Source: Poa pratensis (taxonomy: Eukaryota > Streptophyta > Magnoliopsida > Poales > Poaceae). From it: a stretch of 64,000 nt of DNA. Made by a program: the position numbers and the translations under genes. Below the pieces are notes generated by a model. It worked only from the letters and a program-made list of their open reading frames with translations, made no database searches and had not been told where the DNA came from. Location: NCBI GenBank assembly GCA_947311845.1, contig CAMZMU010000062.1:47346906-47410905 (forward strand), in the 5' to 3' direction. Of this stretch, positions 23,331-34,599 are shown piece by piece. Each line of letters begins with the position of its first letter. The first letter of the stretch is position 1.

Positions 23331-23994
23331 GGTCTGCTATGGAGCTTCCGATTGGAACAGTTCATCTCTCTTGTTATCAGTATGAGGGACCATCCTGTTC
23401 AACATTTGTATTGTTATAAATGGATAGAGGGGGAATGTGTCCTGTACTCCATTTTGCTCCCTTTGTTTGCACTATTTTGTAGGTTTTACTGTACTGCTTT
23501 GTTGCTTCCGAAAGAAAACTGTATTTTGTTCTGAACATACATCATGACCGGGCTGCCGTGCGAACCAGTTTGCACAAGGGATTAGTGAACAAGCTACCAG
23601 CTTTGAATAACGAAGTTATTCCTAAATTTTATGGTCTCTGACTCTTTTCACATTTCTGTAAGAAAAGCTGTGGCTCAATTTATATGGAGTAAAAAGCGAG
23701 TGGAGAAAACTCAATTTATATGCCAGTTGGCACGCATCGCACATCAGAAAAGAAGAGCAACAGCACCATTGAGCCAAAACTCTTTCAGCCTGTTAGGCTG
23801 TATGTCACCGACACTGATAGATAAAGCATGTCCTCTTAATTCAAAGACAGGTACTCTCGATCGAACTGAAACTGAGCAATCACACTGGCTAGCTCATCAC
23901 AAGCAAATACCAGAGCTACTGAGATAGCTAGCTCTTCCTGTGGAAGAAGCTGCGCAGGAAACACAGCGACGAAGTTGCATTGCATGATCGATTC
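23331..23994. other. mS35 3' UTR and intergenic spacer
   Basis: 664 bp between the mS35 stop and the SDR start. No frame with family features. It must contain the mS35 polyadenylation region and the SDR promoter; I saw no unambiguous TATA box. Confidence 0.5.
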
Positions 23995-23997
23995 ATG

Positions 23998-25079
<1,082 letters not shown>

Positions 25080-25233
25080 TGACATGCACATGCACGGTTG
25101 ATGGTGCCGCGCTGTTCTCAATAAATCAGTTGTTAAACGTTATTCATCGAGTGATCTGTTGCTCAACCTCCATGGAGCCCGCCAACGGCAAGGCAGATCG
25201 ATGGTGACTACTACTAGTAGCTTTCTGGTGTGA
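25080..25233. other. 3' UTR of the SDR gene
   Basis: Contains AATAAATCAG at about 25,119, a likely polyadenylation signal about 40 bp after the stop. A Tourist-like element follows at once. Confidence 0.5.
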
Positions 25234-25558
25234 GGGCCTCTTTGTTTGGGCTGACTGTGACTGGCCACAGCTGGCTCTGGCAGGGAAAACTGTGTGCAGA
25301 CAAAGATGTTGTTCTGAGATTTATTCTTTGGCAACTTAGCTGGATGTTTAACTGTAGATTGTGTAATTTTCTGAATAACGATTCAGTTTCAAATAAAAAA
25401 GCTGCGGGAAGCCAGCCGAAGCACCTCGAATCGTGAATTCTCCCACAATGCATTTTCAGGTGGTGGCTTTGGAAAAGCCCAACATAAAGCCAACCCTTTT
25501 GTTTTATTTGGTTGGCTTATTTCATTGGAAAGCCAAAAAAATCAAAACAAAGAGGCTC
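25234..25558. mobile_element. Tourist-like MITE (325 bp)
   Basis: Terminal inverted repeats GGGCCTCTTTGTTTGGGCT and, reversed, GAGCCTCTTTGTTTTGATT. Flanked by TGA on both sides (25,231-25,233 and 25,559-25,561), consistent with a 3-bp PIF/Harbinger-type duplication although TWA is usual. The interior contains GGCTT-rich imperfect hairpin sequence. Confidence 0.7.
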
Positions 25559-25561
25559 TGA

Positions 25562-26599
25562 ATGGGCTTGCCAAGTCAGCTCAAATACCTGTCAGGACGT
25601 GTTAACTTGAGTTTGTTTCGAATATAACGTGAAGTTTGTGCTTAGATCTGTAGTACTAAGCATTTTTACCGAATAAATTTATATCAAGAATAATTTGGAT
25701 ATAACCTCAGGCGAATCTCCCCTTAGGCCAGGGTAGGGAGGACTCGTCAAAAATATATTCAAATGCACATGTTTTATCTTAACAATTTAAATGTGATTTT
25801 CTCCAACTCATATGGCGCACAACTCGTATCTCAGGCCATTCATTTACATGATTAAACGGCCGAGATTTGATGTTGAATGTGTTGAATGTTCAACTTATTC
25901 AACAGTAAATCTGGACCGTTCAATCGTGAAAATGGATGGTCAAGATGCGGGTTGTGCGCCATATGGGTTGAAGAAGCTCATAACCGTCCGTTACTCCGTT
26001 AGTCCAAAAACAAATGTATGAGAAAGTTATACTTGTTCTAGTGAACATTGTGCAAAACCGATTTTGAGTCGAAAATAATGAGTAGATCTAGTTTAGTAGG
26101 AAGCCAACTCTTTATCTCTACAATAGCTAATTATAAATCTAACAAAACCCGACTCTAAGCAATATTCTAAGTGTGGTATTTGAGTAGGGGGTTTGTGTGT
26201 ATTTTGACCAGCTTACTGGGATGGACGAACCAACTATAGGTATGTCATAGATTACGTTTTATGTTTCTAAATTGGATTGTATATTTTTATTTGCTAAATT
26301 TTTATTGTATATATTATCTTAGTCATTATTCATACTCGCATAGATTGAATATCTTAGAGATTGTTTTGATATTTGAAAGGCATACCATATGTTTATTGGG
26401 GTTTATCGTTTCATTGAGCTGACATTCCTCTTTCAAATATAAATATTTCTATTGTACCAAGTGATTACGAGTCATATATAATGTTAATGTCTCGACACTA
26501 TTTCAGTAATTGCATCATTTTTTAGAGTTTGCCCTACCTATGATTTTTTCGTCCTCCGCCACTTAATTAATAACCGATGATAATTGATGTGGAAAGTAA
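25562..26599. other. intergenic AT-rich DNA with one MITE
   Basis: Apart from the MITE at 25,801-25,979 I see no gene. The stretch around 25,630 (TGAAGTTTGTGCTTAGATC) has a diverged echo near 26,598. Confidence 0.45.
25801..25979. mobile_element. MITE, family X copy 1
   Basis: About 180 bp with inverted ends: CAACTCATATGGCGCACAAC on the left and, reversed, CAACCCATATGGCGCACAAC on the right. The interior shares AAATCTGGACCGTTCAATCG with the copy at 51,495-51,677. No coding capacity. Confidence 0.75.
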
Positions 26600-27877
26600 C
26601 ATGAAGTTTTTGCTTGGAGTTGTACCAAGCATATTTGCTTCGGATCAATTGGTAAGTGAAGCAAAATGCAGTATTTATTTCAGCCCCAATGTTCATGTTG
26701 ATGTTACGGCCGAGGTCTGCACAGAATTAAATATTATGACCGAGACCTTGTATGATAAATACTCCAGCTTTGGTAGCCGCTGACCAAAGTGAAAATTTTA
26801 TTCACTTGTTGGAGTGGATAATTAAGAGATTGGAAGGATGGAAAGAGAAATTTCTCAGTATGGGTGGCAAGGGAATTCTTTTGAAAGCTATTATCCAAGC
26901 TATATCCCTGTTTATGCTAAGTCTGTGTTTAAGATTCCAAAGATGCTATGCAAACAAATGACTGATGCAATGGCGGCCTTCTAGTGGGAGAAACTGAAAT
27001 TCAGAAGCATATGCACTGGAAGGCATGGTGGAAGATGTGTGTCCCAAAGAAAATGGGTGGCATGGGTTTTCGTGACCTTCATGCCTTTAATCGAGCAATG
27101 TTGGCCAAGCAGAGCTGGAGGTTAATCGCAAATCCTGATTCTCTCTGTGCGCAGGTTCTTCGAGCTAAATACTACCCTCATGGTGGTCTTCTCAAGGCGG
27201 GTCCAAAGAGTGGATCCTCGTTTACATGACAAAGCATCGTTGCTGGTTTAAACACTTTTAAAAGAGGGTTTACATGGAGAGTTGGCTCGGGAAGCATGAT
27301 AAATATTTGGACAGATCCTTGGGTGTCAGGGAGTGTGACACGCAAGGTAGAAACTATTCGAGGTAATATTATTTTGACTAAAGTTGATGAACTTATTGAT
27401 CAAAATACTGGACTTTGGGATAAAGAATTGATGAGAGGTATTCTTAACCCAATAGATGTGGACAGAATTCTAAAATTCCGCTCAGTGAACATATGCAGGA
27501 TGATTTTGTGGCTTGGCACATGACAAAAACTCACACCTTCTCGGTTCGATCGGCTTACTATGTGGAGTGGAACCATCAGAATGGTCACATGTTATCTAGA
27601 CCGGATGGCCAAGGTACTGCTTCTCCAAATCCAGTGTTGGACATTATGTGGAAATTACAAGTTTTGAGTAAAGTGAAAATCTTAATCTGGAAAGCACTTC
27701 ATGGTATTGTACCCGGAATGCCAATCCTTGCAAATAGACATATTCCAGTTTCGGGTCAGTGCCCTATATGTTTACTAGCTGCTGAGGATATTGGTCATCT
27801 AATGTTTAAATGTCCTCGTGCAAAGGAAGTTTGGAATAGTTTGGGAATCCTGCATATTATGGAACAAGCTTTGTTGG
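26600..27877 (+). pseudogene. LINE reverse transcriptase C-terminus and zf-RVT
   Basis: Fragments over several frames: CSIYFSPN and LNIMTE (26,640-26,760), then IIKRLEGWKEKFLSMGGKGI (26,815-26,880), and WWKMCVPKKMGGMGFRDLHA with FNRAMLAKQSWRL (27,020-27,125). YYPHGGLL, INIWTDPWV and, at 27,540-27,840, SVRSAYYVEW with WKLQVLSKVKILIWKALHG follow. The zf-RVT Cys/His pattern is C-P-I-C plus H-LMFKCP. These are standard plant LINE pol landmarks. At least three frame changes separate them. Confidence 0.85.
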
Positions 27878-27899
27878 TAGCACTAGTAGGAGAATGGCT

Positions 27900-28265
27900 A
27901 CAGCCGACAGCCTATCACTGGCGAATGAAAATAGGTGTGCGCCGGTGCTACAACCACTAGCGAACCGAAAAAGAGGTTCGCCAGCGGTACGCCCATCACC
28001 GCTGGCGAACATAGTTATTAACCCGCCATCGCTACGTGCGGGCCCGAGCCAGAATGGGGGGCAAACTACCGCTGGCGAACGGGATTTGCGGTTCGCCAGG
28101 GGTGGTAGAGCTAGCGCTGGCGAACGTAGCTCGTTCGCCAGCGGTACCGGAACTAACGCTGGCAAACACGTGCTGCGCCCGCCAGCGGTATTGAGCATGC
28201 GGGGGTGAGCCACAGACCCCAGCTTACCGCTGGCGAACCGGATGGTTTGTTCGCCAGCGGTAACC
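27900..28265. repeat. left subterminal repeats of the 2.5-kb CACTA
   Basis: About twelve copies of TACCGCTGGCGAAC or its reverse complement GTTCGCCAGCGGTA, some one or two bases off. Adjacent inverse copies can pair into hairpins (for example 28,114 with 28,131, and 28,225 with 28,249). Confidence 0.88.
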
Positions 28266-28659
28266 TAGGAAGATGCAATAAGTGCGGCCATCCACCTCCA
28301 ACCTCCTTTTTTGCCTCTCACTCAATCATCTCTCACTAGCTCGAGCTCTCCCCATTTTTAGCCAATTTCCCCATCTAATACTCCCATTTTAGCCAATAAA
28401 AAGTAGTTTAATTGGTAGATCCAACCAAATCTCCCACCCATATCCACTTCCACCAATTAGTTTTCCCTCTAACCACTCCTACCTCTAGATCTAGATCTCA
28501 CCCTCTCTCCAACAACCTAGATCTATCCCACACCACCCCCATCTCTTCAACAAGCTTATCCAATTAATAAAGGTAGAGTACTACCTCAAGATGATTGTTT
28601 TTCTTATTGTGTGTGCTTTGAGATGATGAAATGGGTTATAAAGATGAAATTTCCACATC

Positions 28660-29129
28660 ATGTCTGCTTTGGATGATGCTCTCAATGCCTACGCCTTAAG
28701 GGAAGGTCCGATGAAGAAAAAAGAAAACATGATAGAAAGTTTGTATTCTTCCACAGACTGTACTTCCCCTGCATCAAACAGGATCCAGACAGTAAGATGG
28801 AGTCATGGTATCTCATCCTTCACATGCGGGAGTTCATAAAGGATCAACAACGAGTACAATTTCCGTCTGATCTCGATAAATGGTGCAAAATCTTGGCGGA
28901 TTCCACTGATGCTGGCATCAGAGAAGAGTTCCATCACATCCAGCACACGATCACGCGCATCATCTGCCGTGACGTCGTATATCGCGACGGAGAGTTCCAC
29001 TTCGGCCTTGTAAAACCATCTAACGCCGAGATAGAAATGCGCATAACAAGGGCGGGTGATAACATGCCTTTCAACTCGTTAGAGGGTGCTTTCATGTTCC
29101 CGCCGATGGAGAAGAAGAGGCGGATCTGA
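28660..29129 (+). pseudogene. CACTA cargo protein of unknown function, one frameshift
   Basis: The likely start MSALDDALNAYALREGPMKK (28,660) runs into an A-rich stretch (28,712-28,722). The downstream part continues in another frame as KHDRKFVFFHRLYFPCI and is open to the stop at 29,129. Its last 110 codons begin with MESWYLILHMREFIKDQQ. SWYLILHMREF and IREEFHHIQHTI resemble the segment that follows Ulp1-like C48 protease domains in grass transposon proteins. This is a resemblance from memory, not proven. No protease catalytic residues are present. One indel in the A run accounts for the break. Confidence 0.5.
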
Positions 29130-29584
29130 TCGACGATACGATCGATATATATATACTTGTGTTCGTAAACTATATCCCTAAATTAACTTGCCTAGCTCTA
29201 GTTTCGAAAGTCGTTGAACTTGTGTGATCGATGTTATTCAGGGTTATGAGTCGTGCATGCTTAGTTAATTAGGTTGCTTTCAATTATTGCAGACATGTTT
29301 TAAATTTTTCTTGTTTATAGTTTTGTATTTTCTGAAATGCCTATGATTGAAATGTTGTGACATCGTGTGATCCAGGGACGGGGCTACCGAACCTTGTAAT
29401 ATGCACGGGTACACAAATCTTGTGCATCCTACTTGGCTCGCTAGCTCTGTCTCTGAAACCTGTGTGTGTCACTTCTAAGTATGAAGCATAAATCTCCAAT
29501 CATTTTTGTTTTGTTTTATCTTTTTCCTTAGAACTCTTGCTTTTCTTTGCCTTATACTTTTATCTGCGCCTTGTGTACAGAGAG

Positions 29585-29836
29585 ATGAAGAAGTGGTATG
29601 TGGTGTACGAAGGTAGGATGCCAGGAGTCTACGACCAGTGGGAAGACTATCTGAAGCAAGTGAACAAGTTCAATGGCAACAACTACAAGGGTTACAAGAG
29701 TAAAGCGGAGGCGGAAGCTAGGTACTTGAACCACCTGCTTGCGGAAGAGAGGAAGAACCGGATGAAGTCCAACTTCATCGTGATCCCCTTCTTGCTCATC
29801 GTCATTGTCATTCTCTTGTATGTGATTGTGGTTTAG
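29585..29836 (+). CDS. small protein: RNase H1-type hybrid-binding (viroplasmin-like) domain plus C-terminal membrane helix
   Basis: 83 codons. Residues 2-50 fit the N-terminal hybrid-binding domain of eukaryotic RNase H1 (also found in caulimovirus P6): KKWYVVYEGRMPGVYDQWED, then VNKFNGNNYKGYKSKAEAEA and RY. The W-Y-V-Y-G, P-G-V-Y and GYK residues are the family's nucleic-acid-contacting and core positions. Residues 51-63 are basic/acidic (AEERKNRMK). Residues 64-83 are purely hydrophobic and reach the stop, predicting a tail-anchored membrane protein with the domain facing the cytosol. There is no RNase H catalytic domain. I chose Met 29,585 because it begins the domain; an upstream in-frame start at 29,537 would add 16 mostly hydrophobic residues. 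The frame lies near the right end of the CACTA, and a GTGTACAG just before it could be a splice acceptor. Confidence 0.75.
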   Translation: MKKWYVVYEGRMPGVYDQWEDYLKQVNKFNGNNYKGYKSKAEAEARYLNHLLAEERKNRMKSNFIVIPFLLIVIVILLYVIVV

Positions 29837-30089
29837 ATGAGACTATTCGATCACTTTCGAAACTTTGCGAGCTAAACTAGTGACTCTCGTGTATGAAGCA
29901 TTTGGTTACTTGTCTAATTGTTCGGTTTGTAATGCATATGTGTGATGAACCAACTATTAATTTGGTATTTTATCTATTTGTACTTCGCAATCATGTATTT
30001 GTATTGTTTCTGCTTCCTGTACCTGTATATACTGCTAATATACCTGTAAATACTGTTGGAATACGAATTTTCAGAAGAAAAAATACCAA

Positions 30090-30365
30090 AAAACATACTG
30101 CTGGCGAACTAGCTACCCTACCGCTGACGAACACGGTGCTGCGCTGGAACAACACCGCTGGCGGGTGGAGGAGCTACCGCTGGTGGGCAAGGCAGCTCGC
30201 CCTGCCAGTAGCTACCGCTGGTGGAGCGGGCTCTGTTCGCCAGCGGTATTATTCTCCACCGTTGGCGGGCGCCAGGTTCGCCAGTGGTAGACATTACACT
30301 GTCCAGGCTGTACTGGCGGACGCTAGTTCGCCAGCGGTAGCCGAAATGTGTCCGCCAGTGGTAGG
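30090..30365. repeat. right subterminal repeats of the 2.5-kb CACTA
   Basis: About ten copies of the CCGCTGGCGAAC motif in both orientations, more diverged than on the left (GCTGGCGGG, GCTGGTGGG variants). Confidence 0.85.
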
Positions 30366-30384
30366 ATTTTCCCTACTAGTGTAG

Positions 30385-31110
30385 ACATGTCTGGATAAGT
30401 GGTCCTAGAAGATTTACTCCAAAATCATATTACCACCCCGGATTATCCGTCAAATATTGGTGTGAAGGAGCTTATTGCTGTTGGCTCGCATGGTATATTT
30501 GGTGGCAGCGAAGAGAAAAAGTTAAGGGCGAAGTTGTTGCTCCTCCGAGATGTACAAGTTTTTCTATTCAGGCTTTGACACTTTATTTCAAAGGAGCAGC
30601 TACCAGAGCGGTACCAAGTGAAATTAGATGGACCAAACCTGCTCCTGGTACATATAAACTGAATGTTGATGTATGTTATTTTCCGAATGGATCCGGTGGG
30701 TCGGTAGCTGTTATTCGGAATTCCACAGGAGAAGCTGTTGCTGGTGCGGGTATTGTCCTTACTCACTTTTTCAGTGCTACAGCAGCGGAGGCAGTTGCTC
30801 TTTAGAAGGGGTTATCGTTGATTGAAAATATCGGATGCATACCGGTGATTGTGGAAACTGATTCTTAGAACTTGTTGAAGCAATGAATGGAGTCCTAGAG
30901 GTTTGGAGTCCTTATACTGCGATCTTGATGGACTGTTTTCAAATTGCCAAGAGAATTGGTGGGGTAAAGATCCAATATTGCCCCCGGGAAGCAAATACGG
31001 TGTCGCATAATCTAGCTAGATTTGTGTATAACTCAAAGGTTGATGTGTTTTGGGACGATATGATCCTCCTAACTTTATTGTTTCTGATGTAATGAATGAT
31101 GTATCTATAT
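30385..31110 (+). pseudogene. LINE RNase H domain
   Basis: WTKPAPGTYKLNVDVCYFPN (first Asp), then SATAAEAVAL (Glu) before a TAG, VIVETDS (Asp) before another stop. In a shifted frame come CPREANTVSHNLARFVYNSK and VDVFWDD, the usual C-terminal signature. It continues the LINE pol after the CACTA. At least two stops and one frameshift. Confidence 0.85.
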
Positions 31111-31213
31111 TTGGTTGAGGCGGCAATTTTCTCACGCACTTTTTTCCTTATCAGGGTAGCTAAGGGAACTGGAAGGTTTTTAATGAGCCGATTTAAAAAT
31201 TCAAAAAAAAAAA

Positions 31214-32628
31214 TTGTCCCAAACATTCTTTCATCCTTGTCTATTGGCTTTGGTCACGTTAATTGAACACAAATTAGGCTGGGCATGCAGAACTGCGGAA
31301 TCTCTCCGCTCGCGCGCTTGGGTCTTCAAAAGAAATATAGCAGTTCTTTGTAAACGAAAAAGAATTATGCGTTGCATCACTCGTACAACTAATCCAACTA
31401 ACATGGACTACTTGAATACTGAACCTGGCTTGACTAATCAGTCTGGCTAAGTCTTTCTCAACAAGACACCCAATAAGACAAACTGAGATGTTGCAAGCAC
31501 AAGTACGTCACACGCGTACGTACCCATGGTGCACTATCTAGTGTCACAAATTTGCCTAGGGCTGACGTATTGGGCATACTGTTTGGTTATTAAAGGTTAC
31601 TGAATGATGTAGTCATAGTGGTTCATCATGTCGGGTGGGTGGTATATATAGTGGTCAAATGGTGTTAATGTTATCCAAAATGTGGTAATTTAATTTAGCG
31701 ATGTATGTTACTATAAAAGTGATATACTTATCATGGTGATGATGTATTCACAATATCTTTGGTCAAACTAGTTACCATGATGGTTATCGTTAGTTCTTGG
31801 TGGAGATATACTCACTAGACAATCTTGTACACGAAAAATAAACAGCACATCTGGGGTTAGGGAAACAAAAAGTCACAACGTTAGGGTTAAAAAAACACCG
31901 GTTCTTCGTAAAATGGTGGTTCTTTTTACCCTAATCCCAAGTGTGGTGGTTTTTTTATTAGGGTTAACGACTGTTTGTTTGTCTTAGACCATCTCCGAGT
32001 TTCTACGTTAGCCTGACAGCGGGCCACACCGTTTAGTTTTGTGGTTAGACGAGCGTGTCAGGTAGACACTGCTATCTGTTACGAGTTTACGAAGAACCGG
32101 TGCTTCTATTAAACCCTAACAAAGTGGTGGCTATTGTTACCCTAGCCCGGTGGTGACTGGTGAGTACTTGTCAGACTATCTAGTAACAACGACTAACTTG
32201 TTTGTAAGGCTGCATGGTAACATGAGGTAGTGCACTACCACTTGGTAATGAGATCGGGGAAAATTATGTCAAACCAAAAGAGGTATATAGTCTCTCGTCG
32301 ATACAAAGCCACACGTGTAAACCGATTATGTGTCAGATACTCAGATAGATAGACTGTTTGAGACTTTGAGCTATAAGAAAATTAATAAATCAACGTTTAG
32401 TTGGATGACATTAATTCATTCATATTTTGTGTGCACAAAGGACAATAATGTTTTTTTCAGGGACACACGATAGTTATCTTCTTCCTGTGTGCACCTAGCA
32501 TTTCTTTTTATTTTGCATGCAGCATAATATACCAATCGATATGAACATGCATGGTAGAGGTTTTAGCTCTTAAGAGCATATGGTACCAGACGCTTAGAAG
32601 ATTCAGAAAAATCTTTTTTTTTTTACAA
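31214..32628. other. intergenic DNA, no gene; contains an inverted repeat
   Basis: No recognisable coding sequence. A perfect 17-bp inverted pair CACCGGTTCTTCGTAAA lies at 31,896-31,912 and 32,086-32,102. TAGGGTTAA and ACCCTAA-like words around it suggest a fold-back or degraded MITE, but the outer ends could not be defined. Confidence 0.5.
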
Positions 32629-32655
32629 CTAGCACAGTGGCCCGCCCAATGGGCT
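32629..32655 (-). mobile_element. Helitron 3' terminus, minus strand
   Basis: On the minus strand it reads: hairpin GCCC-ATT-GGGC, then GGGCCACTGTG, then CTAG followed by T. This is the Helitron 3' rule (short hairpin about 10-12 nt before CTRR, insertion before T). The 5' end, at higher plus coordinates, was not found. Confidence 0.55.
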
Positions 32656-33513
32656 GGCAACATCTTTAAAAGTATATATAAAGTCCATGTTCACCATGTA
32701 CATAGTCTATGATATCCATGATAATTGCCAATTACGGTCAAGTTAATACAAATATTTATAGTCAGCATTGTTGTTTGCAGGTGCAAAACTATGCAAGAAA
32801 ATTAGTAGACATGTTTTCCTAGAGATTATGTGTTTTGTGGCCTTCTCATAGTAATATAAGATTTTTTCATTAGCGTACATTCTAGAGCTGGAAGCTATTA
32901 GTGTGCTATCTAGCTTAATCTTATATTGCTTCTTCCTTGCTTCGGGTAATGACAGCGAAGCCTAATACGAATGCAGTATCATTTTCTGACTCCTTCCACT
33001 TAAGAGAAGAAGCGAGCCTTAGTTACAATGTAAAATACCACTGAACAACTATGAGCAATAATGAACCATAGGAGACTTGCTGGCAACATAACTCGACTCC
33101 AATATGAAGCTATACATCGTCCGTTCATTAGAGCAAAACTATCACTTCAACTGAATAACCATGCAATATTCCATTGCGCAATTTCAACCACATTGGAGAA
33201 TATGAGCTGTGAGTTACGGCCTAACCATGGCGTCCAAGAAAATATCATTCACCAGATCCTATAAAAAATCAAAACATAAGGCTGCATTTGTTGAGCATCC
33301 CTTACCCATGAGATTATTTCCATAGGTCAGAAATCATAGAATTCAGTAATCTGGAGCATACCAGCATACATCAAAGAGCATATCACTTGGCAGTCCTTCA
33401 TCAATTCCAGAAGGATATGGTCCTACCATGTTAAAAGCTTGTGGAGTGCAGATCAACACGCTGTCACAGTTTTGATATAGAAGTAAGCCGAGGTATTCGA
33501 CAAAGCCTATATT
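32656..33513. other. probable Helitron interior, no gene
   Basis: AT-rich, with no long frame or known motif. Confidence 0.4.
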
Positions 33514-33649
33514 TTACAATTCCGGAGTGCCCACAACTTGAAAATTGGTGTTATCACTTGAATAGTGCTGGTGCATATGAGCAGTTTGATCAATAATGCA
33601 CCTCACTGCAGCAAACTTGTTGTCAAGTATTGAAGCAAAACCTACATAT
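33514..33649 (-). pseudogene. terminal-exon-like fragment 1, unknown gene
   Basis: Minus strand: acceptor CTATTTACAG, one leading base, then 44 open codons starting YVGFASILDNKFAAVRCIID and ending GTPEL-stop. The clean acceptor and codon-like composition suggest a captured last exon. I do not recognise the gene. Confidence 0.4.
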
Positions 33650-34599
33650 CTGTAAATAGAAAAATATTTTTATTATACATGAATATCGAAGTTTAACATA
33701 GCACATGTTTTGTTAATCACGATAAATAAACTCACATGATCCATCTTTTGAATTCAATGACCTTGCTCCTTCACACCTTGCATCTATGTCCCTCACTTTA
33801 TCTCTCTGCATCACTAAATTATTCATCCATACTAAGGCTGAGCTCTATATAGTAGGCGCCAGAACATGTCGTCTGAGGTTTGAGGATTGAAATTAGGATG
33901 TTTGCATGTCATTTCCTTATCCCCTTTAATCTCTGGATGTCCACCTTCTTGTAGTATTTTTTATAAACCACGGTTCTAAAACCTAAATAAGAGACGTAGC
34001 TATTAACAAAACTGGCATACAAGCTATATCAGAAAATAGTCTATTAAATGCGGCTTGTCTAACGATTCAAGCATATCTCAACTAATTGTACTTTGAGGTG
34101 AATATAAGCTTAAAATTATGTGCAGGAGAAAGGATGTTCTACTCAGTTAACTATAACCTTATTTTTGCCGACGGAATATTTAGTTGATTTCATTCTTCTG
34201 TTCTAAATTAAAATAGCTGCATTGCACAACTCCAAATTGATGAAACCAGCGAGGATTCGGTATTAAGTACAACAGGTTGCCGACTTAAAGCTATTATTTC
34301 ACAACTAAAACAAACACAAATTTTGAATTACATCAACGGTGGAAGTTTTTCAGTAACCCTTCCTCTTGCAAGATCTCAAGTATCAAGATATGAATTGTAC
34401 TAATTGTTTCAGTTAAGTAAGATATTTGTCCCGAAAATATATGCAATGTATCTTCAATTTTTAAGCTCATTATTCATATTGGCTCAGTCTAATCTACAGA
34501 ACTAATGATCATCCCAAATGAATTTCGTAGATACTAATGTTGCTGAGCATATAATGAACACAATAGCACATAAAAATAATCTTAAATATATATACCAAT

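Larger units (their letters stand above)
27881..30381 (+). mobile_element. complete 2.5-kb CACTA element with two small frames
   Basis: Ends are CACTAGTAGGAGAATGGCTA and, reversed, CACTAGTAGGGAAAATCCTA. The 3-bp target duplication is TAG (27,878-27,880 and 30,382-30,384). Both subterminal regions are packed with a CCGCTGGCGAAC motif in both orientations. It has no transposase, so it depends on an autonomous relative. It inserted into a LINE between zf-RVT and RNase H. Cargo: a broken frame at 28,660-29,129 and a clean 83-codon frame at 29,585-29,836. Confidence 0.93.
26600..31213 (+). mobile_element. LINE (non-LTR retrotransposon), 5' truncated and split by a CACTA
   Basis: RT C-terminal part, zinc-knuckle-like zf-RVT domain and RNase H domain follow in plant L1 order on the plus strand. 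They occupy about 26,600-27,880 and 30,385-31,213. The RNase H part is pushed 2.5 kb away by the CACTA at 27,881-30,381. The 3' end is an A run at 31,203-31,213. No target duplication found, and the 5' half (ORF1, endonuclease, RT fingers) is absent. Many stops: inactive. Confidence 0.85.

Noticed and set aside
25620..26640. Similar 40-bp words near 25,630 and 26,598 as possible LTR or target-site repeats
   Set aside because: Too diverged and no element structure between them.
27857..28213. 118-codon minus and 104-codon plus frames
   Set aside because: Translations of the CACTA subterminal repeats (repeated LANRK/ASG words).
26740..31213. LINE target-site duplication
   Set aside because: Sequence after the A run (TTGTCCCAAAC) has no counterpart near the 5' truncation.
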